DNA of 64,000 nucleotides, from the NCBI GenBank assembly GCA_023445445.1, contig JAEXLD010000017.1, positions 1 to 64,000 on the forward strand. The letters run 5' to 3'. A model generated the notes under the pieces. It was not told where the DNA came from, ran no database searches, and worked only from the letters and a program-made list of their open reading frames with translations. Source of the DNA: Bacillota bacterium. Lineage in GTDB: Bacteria; Bacillota; Clostridia; Clostridiales; Clostridiaceae. The position numbers and the translations under genes were made by a program. Positions 1 to 9,529 of the stretch are shown here, in pieces (within the stretch, counting starts at the first letter, position 1; each line of letters begins with the position of its first letter).

Positions 1-118
1 CCTCCTTCTGATATTAATGCAGTTGCCAGACCGCATTTTTATTATATCAGAAGGAGTTTTTTTATTGTGCCCAAAGCTATAAGCTCTTTTGAACCCCACG
101 TCTAACGCGGGGTATTCT
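1..118 (+). mobile_element. Possible 3' remnant of an IS200/IS605-type tnpB with omega-RNA end
   Basis: Frame 1 is open from the left edge to a TAA at 103-105 and includes the residues SDINA, reminiscent of the zinc-ribbon/RuvC tail of TnpB. That stop codon lies in the loop of a GC-rich stem (ACCCC-A-CG / CG-C-GGGGT, 93-113), an arrangement typical of the 3' end of TnpB-associated omega RNA. Such GC-rich stems are rare in this AT-rich window. Against it: the 2-63 stretch also forms a perfect terminator hairpin, and no more of the gene is visible. Weak call based on pattern only; the sequence to the left would decide it. Confidence 0.25.
2..63 (+). terminator. Stem-loop terminator at left edge
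   Basis: A perfect 13-bp inverted repeat (2-14 with 44-56) encloses a 29-base loop and is followed by seven T residues (57-63). It would end a plus-strand transcript entering from left of the window. Confidence 0.6.
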
Positions 119-128
119 AAATACAATG

Positions 129-156
129 AAAAAGAGACTGTGATGCAGCCTCTTTT
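129..156 (-). terminator. Terminator after the TIGR04086-type gene
   Basis: On the minus strand AAGAGGCTG pairs with CAGTCTCTT around a CATCA loop and is followed by a T run. It lies 10 bases past the stop codon at 166 and ends the yajC/membrane-protein transcript. Confidence 0.75.
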
Positions 157-165
157 ACTTTAAAA

Positions 166-534
166 CTAAAGGTTAATTCCAAGCATCCCTGAAAAAAGTC
201 CTATAAAAAGACATAATACAAATTTTATAAAATCATATATTGTTAAAGTAGCTTCTGCACCAAATAGTATTCCAATTAAATATAGTACTATGTAAAATAT
301 ACAACCTACAGCTAATCCAACAATCCAGCCTTTACTTCCATAAGACTTTACAGCAATTATAGAACCTATTACTAATGCCAAGCATGAAATTACTACATAA
401 ATAATATTAAAAACCTTTTCTCCCATAGGTACATTATTCATTATAAAAGAGAATGCTATTGATATAATTATAGTAATTACAATTGCCCAAGCTAAGCCTC
501 TAAATACGCTTTTAAAATAATTTATCCACTCCAT
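166..534 (-). CDS. Four-helix membrane protein, TIGR04086 family
   Basis: A 122-residue integral membrane protein with four hydrophobic helices at about residues 13-32, 41-62, 70-93 and 100-120 and almost no soluble part. The size, the topology and the position directly after yajC match the TIGR04086 family of clostridia, whose function is unknown. The ATG follows GGGGGTG with a good spacer. It is 51 bases downstream of yajC and probably shares its transcript, ending at the hairpin at 129-156. No catalytic motif is visible, so a role in secretion is only suggested by the neighbour. Confidence 0.75.
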   Translation of the reverse strand: MEWINYFKSVFRGLAWAIVITIIISIAFSFIMNNVPMGEKVFNIIYVVISCLALVIGSIIAVKSYGSKGWIVGLAVGCIFYIVLYLIGILFGAEATLTIYDFIKFVLCLFIGLFSGMLGINL

Positions 535-585
535 AAAATTTCACCCCCTAGTAAATATTTTATGAGTTACTAGAGGGCATTATTC

Positions 586-861
586 TTATTCTTCTGTTTT
601 ATTTATTTTACTTGCAATTCCGTTTTTAGTTATTCTTAATTTAGTTCTATCAGCACTAGTTTCGATTACTACATAGTCATCTTCAACTATTATGATTTTA
701 CCCATAATTCCGCCTCTTGTAACTATTTCATCATTTTTTTCTAAAGCTGAAACCATTTCATTATATTTCTTTGTTCTTTTTTTCTCTGGTAATATTAATA
801 AGAAGTACATTAATGCAAACATTAAAGCAAAAGGTACCACTAGTGATAATATAGCTTCCAT
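586..861 (-). CDS. yajC: Preprotein translocase subunit YajC
   Basis: A 91-residue protein with one N-terminal membrane helix (about residues 4-24) followed by a small basic cytoplasmic domain. The segment after the helix (FLLILPEKKRTKKYNEM) and the downstream GDEIVTRGG-like stretch (here NDEIVTRGG) are characteristic of YajC, the SecDF-associated accessory subunit of the Sec translocon. Length is normal for the family. The ATG is preceded by GGAAGGAATG. Gene order with tgt and queA upstream is the usual one in Firmicutes and many other bacteria. Confidence 0.95.
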   Translation of the reverse strand: MEAILSLVVPFALMFALMYFLLILPEKKRTKKYNEMVSALEKNDEIVTRGGIMGKIIIVEDDYVVIETSADRTKLRITKNGIASKINKTEE

Positions 862-961
862 TTAATTCATTCCTTCCATGTAAACTTTTTTATTATTCCA
901 TAATAAAAAATATATAACATTTATATAGTACTGTCAATCTTATTAACAGATATTTAATACT

Positions 962-2104
962 TTAAGCTCTTCCATTCCACTCTTTAAGTTTTTGTTCTTT
1001 AAACTCCTTAAAGTATCCTCCATCTATAGCCGCTCTTATATCTTCCATAAGTTTATTATAGAAATACAAGTTATGTAAAACGCAAAGTCTCATAGCCAAC
1101 ATTTCTTTAGCTTTAAATAGATGTCTTATATATGCTCTAGTGTAGCTTCTACATGCTGGACATTCACAACCTTCATCAATTGGTCTAGTATCTAGTTCAA
1201 ACTTAGCATTCATTAAATTTATCTTTCCTTCTTTTGTAAATACATGACCATGTCTTCCATTTCTTGCTGGAAGTACACAATCAAAGAAGTCAACACCTCT
1301 ATCTACTGCTTCTAAAATATTACTAGGAATACCAACACCCATTAAGTAAATTGGCTTATCTTCAGGTAAATAAGGTACAACCGCATCTATAATTCTATAC
1401 ATTTCCTCATGAGTTTCCCCTACAGCCAAGCCGCCAATGGCATATCCATCTAAATCCATTTTAGTAATAGTCTTAGCATGTTCTATTCTTATATCTTCGT
1501 AGCAACCACCTTGATTTATACCAAATAGCATTTGATCTTTGTTTATAGTATCTGGTAATGAATTTAATCTATCCATTTCAACTTTACATCTTTCAAGCCA
1601 TCTAGTAGTTCTTGCTACTGACTTTTCAACATACTCTCTAGTTGATGGGTTAGGAATACATTCATCAAAGGCCATAGCAATTGTAGATCCAAGATTACTT
1701 TGTATTTGCATTGATTCCTCTGGTCCCATAAATATCTTTCTACCATCTATATGTGAAGAAAAATATACTCCTTCTTCCTTAATCTTTCTCATCCCTGATA
1801 AAGAAAATACTTGGAATCCACCTGAATCAGTTAATATAGGTCTATCCCAATTCATAAAATCATGTAATCCACCTAAATTAGCTACAACTTTATCAGATGG
1901 TCTTAAATGAAGATGGTAAGTGTTAGATAACTCAACTTGACATCCTATTTCTTTTAAATCCATAGATGAAACAGCTCCTTTTATAGCTGCTAATGTTCCA
2001 ACATTCATAAATACTGGTGTTTCAATTGTGCCATGAACAGTTTCAAATCTTCCTCTTCTAGCTTTACCATCTTTTTTTAATAAAGTATATTTTTTTGTAC
2101 TCAA
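962..2104 (-). CDS. tgt: tRNA-guanine transglycosylase
   Basis: A 380-residue queuine/preQ1 tRNA-ribosyltransferase, which exchanges G34 for a 7-deazaguanine base in GUN-anticodon tRNAs. DSGGFQVFSL holds the N-terminal active-site Asp, FDCVLPARNGRHG holds the nucleophilic Asp region, and the C-terminal zinc site is CECPAC (residues about 316-321) with a later Cys and His (LCVLHN). The length is full. It follows queA by 21 bases, so both queuosine enzymes are co-transcribed with ruvAB. No preQ1 riboswitch was found upstream. Confidence 0.97.
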   Translation of the reverse strand: MSTKKYTLLKKDGKARRGRFETVHGTIETPVFMNVGTLAAIKGAVSSMDLKEIGCQVELSNTYHLHLRPSDKVVANLGGLHDFMNWDRPILTDSGGFQVFSLSGMRKIKEEGVYFSSHIDGRKIFMGPEESMQIQSNLGSTIAMAFDECIPNPSTREYVEKSVARTTRWLERCKVEMDRLNSLPDTINKDQMLFGINQGGCYEDIRIEHAKTITKMDLDGYAIGGLAVGETHEEMYRIIDAVVPYLPEDKPIYLMGVGIPSNILEAVDRGVDFFDCVLPARNGRHGHVFTKEGKINLMNAKFELDTRPIDEGCECPACRSYTRAYIRHLFKAKEMLAMRLCVLHNLYFYNKLMEDIRAAIDGGYFKEFKEQKLKEWNGRA

Positions 2105-2125
2105 TATTTCACTTCCTCTTTTATG

Positions 2126-3154
2126 TTATTCTTTAATAAGCATTGAATCTCCAAAGGAGAAAAATCTATATTTTTCTTTAACAGCTGTGTTATATGCATT
2201 CATTACATTTTCCTTACCCGCTAAAGCAGATACTAACATAATTAATGTTGATTCTGGTAAATGGAAATTTGTAATAAGCTCATCTATAACCTTATACTTA
2301 TATCCTGGATAAAGGAATATATCTGTCCATCCGCTTTGTTCTCTTACAAAACCATTTTCATCACCAATTGTTTCTAAAGTTCTTGTAGATGTAGTACCTA
2401 CAGCTATAACTTTATTTCCTCTTTTTTTAGTTTCATTAATTAAATCTGCATTTTCTTTATCTAAATGATAGAATTCTGAATGCATTATATGTTCATTTAT
2501 ATCTTCAACTTTAACTGGTCTAAAGGTACCAAGTCCTACATGAAGAGTTAAATAAGCAATATTAACTCCTTTAGCCTTGATTTCTTCTAATAATTCATTA
2601 GTAAAATGTAAGCCAGCTGTTGGTGCAGCTGCTGATCCCTTTTCCTTTGAATAAACTGTTTGATATCTTTCTTTATCATCAAGTTTTTCTGTTATATATG
2701 GTGGCAGAGGCATTTCTCCAAGTTCATCTAATACTTGTTCAAATATACCTTCATAAGAAAATTCAATTATCCTATTGCCTTCTTCTATAATATCAACAAC
2801 TTTACATTTTAATTTTCCATCACCAAAAACAAAGTTTTGACCTATCTTTGCTCTCTTACCTGGTTTTGCTAAGCATTCCCATTTATCCCCTTCTAATCTT
2901 TTTAGAAGTAAAAACTCAATTTTTCCACCAGTTCCTTCTTTTTCGCCTATTAATCTAGCTGGCATTACTCTAGTATTATTTAATACTAAAGTATCTCCTT
3001 CATTTAAATATTCTATTACATCATGAAAGGATCTATGTTCTATATTTCCTGTATTTTTATCTAAAACCATCAATCTTGAAGCATCTCTTTTTTCTAATGG
3101 ATGTTGTGCTATCAATTCTTCTGGTAATTCAAAATCAAAATCACTAACCTTCAT
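2126..3154 (-). CDS. queA: S-adenosylmethionine:tRNA ribosyltransferase-isomerase
   Basis: A 342-residue QueA, which transfers and isomerises the ribosyl group of SAM onto preQ1-modified tRNA to give epoxyqueuosine. Family signatures include the N-terminal FDFELPEELIAQHPLEKRD, LNNTRVMPARL, AAPTAGLHFT and NFHLPESTLIMLVSAL. The ATG follows AAGGAG by about seven bases. It sits between ruvB (33 bases upstream) and tgt, giving a compact ruvA-ruvB-queA-tgt transcription unit. Full length, no anomalies. Confidence 0.97.
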   Translation of the reverse strand: MKVSDFDFELPEELIAQHPLEKRDASRLMVLDKNTGNIEHRSFHDVIEYLNEGDTLVLNNTRVMPARLIGEKEGTGGKIEFLLLKRLEGDKWECLAKPGKRAKIGQNFVFGDGKLKCKVVDIIEEGNRIIEFSYEGIFEQVLDELGEMPLPPYITEKLDDKERYQTVYSKEKGSAAAPTAGLHFTNELLEEIKAKGVNIAYLTLHVGLGTFRPVKVEDINEHIMHSEFYHLDKENADLINETKKRGNKVIAVGTTSTRTLETIGDENGFVREQSGWTDIFLYPGYKYKVIDELITNFHLPESTLIMLVSALAGKENVMNAYNTAVKEKYRFFSFGDSMLIKE

Positions 3155-3187
3155 TTTATTATCTCCTTATCTTTTATTGTGTATTTA

Positions 3188-4213
3188 TTAAAATAATTTT
3201 TGTTGCTCCCCTGTGGTTTTTCTCTTGTTCTTACTTCTTCCTAGGTGATCATAAGCCTTTTCTGTAGCAACTCTCCCCCTAGATGTTCTAACTATAAAAC
3301 CAGTTTGTAAAAGGTACGGTTCATATACATCTTCTATAGTACCAAGTTCTTCTCCAATAAAGTATGAAAGGGTCTCTATTCCAACAGGTCCTCCATTAAA
3401 GTTATCAATTATAGCTTCTAAAATCTTATTATCAACTCTATCAAAGCCTTTACTATCAACTTCTAATAGTTCTAAAGCTGCTTTTGCTTCCTTATAGCTT
3501 ATTACTGAATTAGAGTATACTTCAGCATAGTCTCTAACTCTCTTTAATAATCTATTGGCTATTCTTGGAGTTCCTCTTGAACGCCTTGCAAGTTCATAGG
3601 CACCCTCTTCAGTTATATTACAATTTAGAACAAATGAAGATCTTATAATTATTTCTTTTAATTGTTCTTCTGTATAATACTGCATATCACAAAGAACTCC
3701 AAATCTATCTCTAAGTGGAGAAGTAAGCATTCCAATTCTTGTTGTAGCCCCTATTAAAGTGAATTTAGGCAAATCAAGCCTTATAGATTTTGCTGCAGCT
3801 CCCTTTCCAATAACTATATCTAAAACATAATCCTCCATGGCAGGATATAATATTTCTTCAACATTTCTATTAAGTCTATGGATTTCATCTATAAAAAGTA
3901 CATCATTATCCTTTAAAGTTGTTAAAATTGCAGCTAAGTCGCCAGCTCTTTCTATAGCAGGTCCTGACGTAATCTTAAGTTCCCCATTCATTTCTTTTGC
4001 TATTATATTAGCTAAAGTAGTTTTACCAAGTCCAGGTGGCCCATATAAAAGTACATGATCTAAGGATTCATTTCTGTTTTGCGCAGCTTTTATAAAAATG
4101 TTTAATCTTTCCTTAACCTTGTCTTGACCTATGTATTCTTGTAAATTTTGAGGTCTTAAACTTAGTGTACTTCCATCTTCAAAAATTTCTTGTGGAGTAA
4201 TTATTCTTTCCAT
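3188..4213 (-). CDS. ruvB: Holliday junction branch migration ATPase RuvB
   Basis: A 341-residue AAA+ motor that drives branch migration at Holliday junctions together with RuvA. Walker A is GPPGLGKTT (about residues 59-67), Walker B is LFIDEIHRLN, sensor-1 is IGATTR, and the arginine-finger region is LRDRFG. The C-terminal winged helix includes GGPVGIETL and the final RTSRGRVATEKAYDHLG. It starts 10 bases after the ruvA stop codon. The upstream AAGGGG-like site overlaps the end of ruvA, consistent with translational coupling. Confidence 0.98.
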   Translation of the reverse strand: MERIITPQEIFEDGSTLSLRPQNLQEYIGQDKVKERLNIFIKAAQNRNESLDHVLLYGPPGLGKTTLANIIAKEMNGELKITSGPAIERAGDLAAILTTLKDNDVLFIDEIHRLNRNVEEILYPAMEDYVLDIVIGKGAAAKSIRLDLPKFTLIGATTRIGMLTSPLRDRFGVLCDMQYYTEEQLKEIIIRSSFVLNCNITEEGAYELARRSRGTPRIANRLLKRVRDYAEVYSNSVISYKEAKAALELLEVDSKGFDRVDNKILEAIIDNFNGGPVGIETLSYFIGEELGTIEDVYEPYLLQTGFIVRTSRGRVATEKAYDHLGRSKNKRKTTGEQQKLF

Positions 4214-4223
4214 TTATTCACCC

Positions 4224-4829
4224 CTAACCCATAAGAACCTTTAAACAATTCTTAATAATATTCTCTAAACTATCAGATTTATCTACTTTCTTTATAGCTA
4301 ATTCTGCTTCTTTTTCAGAATATCCTAATGCTAAAAGTGCTCCTAATGCTTCAGCTATATTATTTGCATTTTCAGGTACTATATCTTCAAAATCTCCTGA
4401 AATTTCAATTCCCTCAGCTAAATCTTCCTTTTTAATCTTATCCTTTAACTCTAAAATGATTCTTCCTGCAGTTTTTTTACCTATTCCAGGAGCCCTACAT
4501 AAATGCTTATCGTCACCCATCATAATTGCATATCTTAGATTATTAATTCTACTTATAGATAGCAATGACAATGCAGCCTTAGACCCAACTCCATTTATAG
4601 AAATTAAGAGTTTAAACATTTCAAGTTCTTCTTTAGTGTCAAATCCATATAGCCCTAAGAAATCCTCTCTAACTATTTGCTCAAGATAAAGCATTACTTC
4701 TTCATCTATTTTAGGCATAGCTGACATAGTTGCTCCTGAAGTAAAAACTTTATATCCTATTCCATTATTTTCAACAATTATATAATCCTTATTTATTCCT
4801 TTATATCTACCTATTATATATTCGTACAT
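4224..4829 (-). CDS. ruvA: Holliday junction DNA-binding protein RuvA
   Basis: A 201-residue RuvA. Domain I is an OB-fold (about residues 1-63), domain II holds two helix-hairpin-helix motifs (LISINGVGSKAALSLLS and CRAPGIGKKTAGRIILELKDK), and domain III (about 150-201) is the flexible C-terminal three-helix part that contacts RuvB. It is the first gene of the ruvA-ruvB-queA-tgt unit. No canonical SOS box was recognised in the upstream 250 bases, which hold only the degV terminator and AT-rich DNA. Confidence 0.97.
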   Translation of the reverse strand: MYEYIIGRYKGINKDYIIVENNGIGYKVFTSGATMSAMPKIDEEVMLYLEQIVREDFLGLYGFDTKEELEMFKLLISINGVGSKAALSLLSISRINNLRYAIMMGDDKHLCRAPGIGKKTAGRIILELKDKIKKEDLAEGIEISGDFEDIVPENANNIAEALGALLALGYSEKEAELAIKKVDKSDSLENIIKNCLKVLMG

Positions 4830-4989
4830 ACAACTACCCTTTCCTTATGCCAATAATAAAATTATTTTAATTCAATATTTAATCTACACTATACTTTATC
4901 ATTATAGCTAGAATAATTCAAGGCAAAAGCAATATCATAAGTAATTCTAATTACCAATATTCATAGCTTATAGCAAAATCTTTTAATAA

Positions 4990-5020
4990 AAAGCAAAAAA
5001 CTCCTTTCGGAGTTTTCTTA
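4990..5020 (-). terminator. degV terminator
   Basis: An 8-bp stem (AAAACTCC/GGAGTTTT, 4998-5017 region) with a GAAA-type loop, followed on the minus strand by TTTTTTGCTTTTT. It lies 60 bases past the degV stop. Confidence 0.75.
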
Positions 5021-5080
5021 ATAAATTTATATTAAATTATTTATATTAATATTTATACAGTTTAAAAATATGACTATATC

Positions 5081-5947
5081 CTATCTGCTATTTCCAATAA
5101 AAAATAATGCCAATGTGCCTGGTCCTGAATGAGTACCAACTGCAGGTCCTATATTATTAATTATAATTTCTTTTACTTTTATTTCGCTTAATATTAATTC
5201 CTTTAAACTTTCTGCCTCTTCTATACAATCTCCATGACTAATAAATACTGTTTGATTTTCAGAATCAACAATTTTTTCTTTAAGTTTATCAAATAGAGCT
5301 TTAATAGATTTTTTTCTACCCTTCACCTTTGAAACTGGGATTAATCTACCTTCATTATCAACATGCATAATAGGTTTTATACTTAGCATCGTCCCTACTA
5401 TTGCTACTGTACTTGAAACTCTACCTCCTCTTTTTAAATGATTTAAATCATCAACAGTAAACCAATGATTTACTTTAAGTTTATTTTCTTCTAGCCAATT
5501 AATTATATCTTCTTTACTTTTTCCATCCCTTAGCATATTAGCTGCATAATATACAAGTAAGCCTAAACCCATAGATGCGCTTTTTGTATCTACTATAGTA
5601 ATATCTGCGCCTTCTATTTCTTCATCTATAATTTCTTTTGCTAATCTTGCACTATTCACGCAACCACTTAAGGCTGATGAAAATCCAATATAAATTATTG
5701 AATATCCTTCACTAACATACTTTCTGAAGTTTTTTTCGAAAGTATCAACATTTACCTGTGATGTTGTAGGTAATTTACCATTTCTTATAAGAGCATAAAA
5801 ATCCTTATGTGCTATACTTTTACCTAGATCATCTGGAATATCCTCTCCATTAATATTCACTCTTATAGACATAACTTGAATATTATTGTCTCTAACAAAG
5901 CTTATAGGTAAATCACAACAAGAATCAGTGAAAAGTATTGTCTTCAT
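5081..5947 (-). CDS. DegV family fatty-acid-binding protein
   Basis: A 288-residue DegV (FakB-type) protein. In characterised members this fold binds a fatty acid that is phosphorylated by FakA for phospholipid synthesis. Family landmarks are the N-terminal TDSCCDLP, the TSQVNVDTF segment, the GFSSALSGC loop, the DTKSASMGLG motif and the C-terminal HSGPGTLALFF. The ATG follows AGGAGGAATG. It is transcribed alone, with its own terminator at 4990-5020. Which fatty acid it carries cannot be read from the sequence, and no fakA-like kinase is in the window. Confidence 0.93.
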   Translation of the reverse strand: MKTILFTDSCCDLPISFVRDNNIQVMSIRVNINGEDIPDDLGKSIAHKDFYALIRNGKLPTTSQVNVDTFEKNFRKYVSEGYSIIYIGFSSALSGCVNSARLAKEIIDEEIEGADITIVDTKSASMGLGLLVYYAANMLRDGKSKEDIINWLEENKLKVNHWFTVDDLNHLKRGGRVSSTVAIVGTMLSIKPIMHVDNEGRLIPVSKVKGRKKSIKALFDKLKEKIVDSENQTVFISHGDCIEEAESLKELILSEIKVKEIIINNIGPAVGTHSGPGTLALFFIGNSR

Positions 5948-6021
5948 TACATTCCTCCTATATTACAAAATATAACTTCATTATAATAATATTTTATTTT
6001 TTATATTTAAGTCCAATTTTA

Positions 6022-7185
6022 TTATATTTCTCCATCTTTACTCTGTCTAGATATATTAAGTAATATTCCCATTGCTCCTAAGTTAAATACTAGGGATGTT
6101 CCACCATAACTTATAAAAGGCATTGGAACTCCTGTTACTGGCATTGAACCACTTACCACTGCTATATTAATTATAGCTTGTAGTGCAATAACTGAAATTA
6201 TTCCTATAGCTAGTAAAAATCCATAGTTATCCCTTGCTTTTACTGCTACTGTGGTTCCTCTAATTACTATAAACATAAATAATATTATAATAAAAATGCA
6301 TCCAATTAACCCCAGCTCCTCACCTATAATTGAAAATATAAAGTCATTATGAGGCTCTGGCATAAATAAAGCCTTTTGTCTTGAATTACCAAGGCCAACT
6401 CCAAATATTCCCCCTGAACCTAAGGCATAAAATGATTGAATTAATTGATAACTATCTCCAGATGGATCAGCCCAAGGATTTAAAAAGCTTGTAAGTCTGT
6501 CAAGTCTATAGCTTTGAGTAAATATTAAAGCTAAACCTGCTGCAGCCCCAACTGGTATAAGTGATAATATATGGCTAATTTTTGCTCCTCCAACTAAAAT
6601 CATTATAAATGCAACCATCATTATTATAGCTGTAATACTTAAGTTTTTTTCAAGTAATATAAGTACTGCAAAAACAGCTGCTATAGATAAATAAAATATT
6701 GTACCTTCTGCAAATTTCTTTATCTTATTCTTTCTTTTATCAATAAGCAGAGCTAAATAAAGAACCATTACATATTTTGCTAGCTCAGAGGGTTGGAAGG
6801 ATAGGGGTCCTAATCTTATCCACCTTACCGCTCCATTTATATCAGCACCAATAAATAAAACCAGTACTAAAAGTACTAATGTAATCATAACTAACCAAGG
6901 TGTAATTTTTTTATAAATGTGATAATCAATGGACATAGTAATAGCCATACCTATTATCCCAACAATTACCCAGGTTATTTCCTTTATAAAATAGTAATCT
7001 GTATTATAAACATCTTTTTGATATAAGGCATAGTATGAACTTGATGAATATACCATTACAACTCCAAAAAAAAGTAATAATAATAAACCACATAATAATG
7101 CATAATCTATGCTTTTCATATTAATTTTTTTAAATTTTCTTTTTTTACTTCTGCTTCTTGAATTTACATTATTAATTCTATTCAT
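6022..7185 (-). CDS. SEDS-family peptidoglycan polymerase (FtsW/SpoVE type)
   Basis: A 387-residue polytopic membrane protein of the SEDS family, glycosyltransferases that polymerise lipid II together with a class B PBP. About ten hydrophobic helices follow a basic N-terminus (residues 1-25). The motifs ALGSGGIFGVGLGNSRQK and the C-terminal GVPMPFISYGGTSL are diagnostic. It starts 15 bases after the neighbouring PBP gene, and the pair is the usual SEDS-PBP couple. FtsW, RodA and SpoVE cannot be separated safely here; pairing with a PASTA-bearing PBP favours FtsW or SpoVE. Confidence 0.93.
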   Translation of the reverse strand: MNRINNVNSRSRSKKRKFKKINMKSIDYALLCGLLLLLFFGVVMVYSSSSYYALYQKDVYNTDYYFIKEITWVIVGIIGMAITMSIDYHIYKKITPWLVMITLVLLVLVLFIGADINGAVRWIRLGPLSFQPSELAKYVMVLYLALLIDKRKNKIKKFAEGTIFYLSIAAVFAVLILLEKNLSITAIIMMVAFIMILVGGAKISHILSLIPVGAAAGLALIFTQSYRLDRLTSFLNPWADPSGDSYQLIQSFYALGSGGIFGVGLGNSRQKALFMPEPHNDFIFSIIGEELGLIGCIFIIILFMFIVIRGTTVAVKARDNYGFLLAIGIISVIALQAIINIAVVSGSMPVTGVPMPFISYGGTSLVFNLGAMGILLNISRQSKDGEI

Positions 7186-7200
7186 CTTATCTCCTATTAA

Positions 7201-9390
7201 CTATTCTTTTAAATCTAAAGAAATCTTAGTTCCTTTCTCAATAACCTTTCCTTCAATAACATTTTGTCCAGAAACTATTCCCATTCCATTAGATGTAAAT
7301 TTTAAATTCAAGCTATTTAATATTTCACTAGCTTCTTCTAAGGTTTTTCCTTTTAAATTAGGCATTATAATTTTATTTGAATCTATCTTATCACTTGATA
7401 AATTAACACTAATAGTTGATCCAGATTCTACTAATGCCCCTGGATAAGGCTCCATATTAGTAACCTTAGAAGAAGAATCTTCTATACTTATAGATAAATT
7501 ATATTGCTCTAATATTTTTTGAGCCTCTGAAAGACTTTTCCCTCTAATTTCTGGCACCACTACAGGTGCTTTTTCTGTATATTTTTCCTTATATACTTGT
7601 GAATCCATATAATTAAATAACTCTGTAAGTAATGATTTTAATATTGGAGTAGTAACTGGACCACCATAATATTCACCTGCACTTGGTTCATTAACCTTTA
7701 TATAAATAGTAATTTGAGGATCTTCTACTGGATATAATGCTAAAACAGATGCTATATATTTATCTGATGAATATCCTCCATTTATAGAATCTATAGTTTG
7801 AGCAGTTCCTGTTTTTCCTCCAACTCTTCTGTCTTTACCCATAAAGCTTCCAATAGCTTGTCCTTGATTAATTGTTCTTTCTAAATAATCTCTTAAAGTA
7901 GCTGTAGTTCCTTCAGATACTACTCCCTTTTGAATAGTAGGCTCAAATACTTCATCAATTACTTTTGTTCCATTACTAGTTTCAGAGCTTATTTTCTTCA
8001 TTATGTGAGGTTGAATTAAATCTCCTCCATTAGCTATAGCATTAAAAGCTGTTAATAATTGAACACTATTTACTGTATTAGTTTGTCCAAAAGCTATAGT
8101 AGCTAAATCCATTTCACTCATATCGCTAACTGATTTAACAATTCCTTCTGATTCTCCTGGTAAATCTATGTTAGTTATTTTACCAAAGCCAAATTTATCT
8201 ATATACTCTTTAAGTTTTTCACTACCAAGTCTTGCACCTAATTCCATAAAGCCTACATTACAGGAATTCTGTAATATTTCAGGAAGAGTTTGAGTTCCGT
8301 GTCCTGATGTATTCCAACATTTTATTGTTGTTGAACCAAATTTTACTCCACCATCACAATAAAAAGTATCATTTTCACTAGCTGTGCCTTCTTCTAAGGT
8401 TGCTGCCATAGTAATATTTTTAAATGTTGATCCTGGTTCAAAGGTATCACTAATTGCACTATCTCTAAACATATTTTGAAGCTTTTCAAAATCATCTTCT
8501 CCAGAAAATTTTTCATAATCTTCATAAGGAGTGTTTGGATTAAAGTCTGGTTTATTTACCATTCCTAATATTTCTCCAGTATGAGGATTCATAACTACTA
8601 TAGTTACTTCTTTAGCCTTGTTATCTTTATATCCTTGTTCTGCTGCTTTTTCAGCCATTAACTGTATATTTTCATCTATAGTTAATTCAATATTTTTACC
8701 ATCTACAGGATTTGAATATTTAACCGTTTGATACGGTAATTCTCTTAAGCTTCCATCTATTTCTGATATTTTACTACCAGATATCCCTGTAAGTTCATAA
8801 TCATATTCTAATTCAATTCCATTTAATCCTTTATTATCAGAATTAACACTGCCAAGAACATGAGCTAAGAAATTATTATTAGGATAATATCTTTTTTGAC
8901 TAATAGATGTAACTACTCCGTATATATTTAATGCTTTAATTCTATCTGAGGTTTCCTTATCTATTCCTTTTACTAAAGTGCTTGTATTAATCTTTACACC
9001 ATCTTCACTAGTAGGATTTAATTTCTTATTTACCTCTTCTATACTAAGGCCTGATGCTTCTGATAATTGCTTTGCTACTTCTTCTTTAGTTGTCTTTTCG
9101 TCTTGAATATGTGTATCTATAGCTTCTAAGTCTAAATCAACATTATATACATCTATTGAAGTTGCAAGAATGGACCCACTTCTATCAACTATATTCCCTC
9201 TTGTTGCTTTTACTGTTACATGAGAGTTCCATTGTCCTTGAGCCATATGCCTATACTCTTTACTTTTATAAACCATAATATATGTTAGTTTTCCAATTAA
9301 AAACATAAAGATTAAACAAACACAGATGGTTACATATAAAGCTCTTTGTCTATTATTATTTTTTTTATTACGTTTACTACTTTTACTCAT
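7201..9390 (-). CDS. Class B penicillin-binding protein with two PASTA domains (FtsI/SpoVD type)
   Basis: A transpeptidase of about 729 residues. One N-terminal membrane helix is followed by a PBP dimerisation domain (from RGNIVDRSG) and the transpeptidase domain with GSTFK (Ser about 321), SCN and KTGTAQ motifs. Two C-terminal PASTA repeats follow (from about VPEIRGKSL and MPNLKGKTL). I place the start at the ATG at 9388-9390, eight bases after CGGGGG; the frame is open 11 codons further upstream but without a ribosome site. The pairing with the SEDS gene implies septal or spore-cortex peptidoglycan synthesis. Classic SpoVD carries one PASTA domain, so assignment between FtsI and SpoVD is open. 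Confidence 0.93.
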   Translation of the reverse strand: MSKSSKRNKKNNNRQRALYVTICVCLIFMFLIGKLTYIMVYKSKEYRHMAQGQWNSHVTVKATRGNIVDRSGSILATSIDVYNVDLDLEAIDTHIQDEKTTKEEVAKQLSEASGLSIEEVNKKLNPTSEDGVKINTSTLVKGIDKETSDRIKALNIYGVVTSISQKRYYPNNNFLAHVLGSVNSDNKGLNGIELEYDYELTGISGSKISEIDGSLRELPYQTVKYSNPVDGKNIELTIDENIQLMAEKAAEQGYKDNKAKEVTIVVMNPHTGEILGMVNKPDFNPNTPYEDYEKFSGEDDFEKLQNMFRDSAISDTFEPGSTFKNITMAATLEEGTASENDTFYCDGGVKFGSTTIKCWNTSGHGTQTLPEILQNSCNVGFMELGARLGSEKLKEYIDKFGFGKITNIDLPGESEGIVKSVSDMSEMDLATIAFGQTNTVNSVQLLTAFNAIANGGDLIQPHIMKKISSETSNGTKVIDEVFEPTIQKGVVSEGTTATLRDYLERTINQGQAIGSFMGKDRRVGGKTGTAQTIDSINGGYSSDKYIASVLALYPVEDPQITIYIKVNEPSAGEYYGGPVTTPILKSLLTELFNYMDSQVYKEKYTEKAPVVVPEIRGKSLSEAQKILEQYNLSISIEDSSSKVTNMEPYPGALVESGSTISVNLSSDKIDSNKIIMPNLKGKTLEEASEILNSLNLKFTSNGMGIVSGQNVIEGKVIEKGTKISLDLKE

Positions 9391-9529
9391 CCTAAACCCC
9401 CGAGGTTGTAATTGTATTTTCATAGGTTTTATTATTCTATTATAACAAACATTAAATAATTATGTAAATTACTAGATTGTCTTTAAGCTAAATAAAAAGT
9501 ATATAATATACTAATTGTATAAATTCACA

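Noticed and set aside
1539..1910. Open frame on the plus strand inside tgt, and similar long antisense frames elsewhere
   Set aside because: They mirror the codons of conserved genes, lack ribosome sites and match no family.
9391..9423. Longer N-terminus of the class B PBP
   Set aside because: The upstream ATG has no ribosome site; CGGGGG precedes the ATG at 9388-9390.
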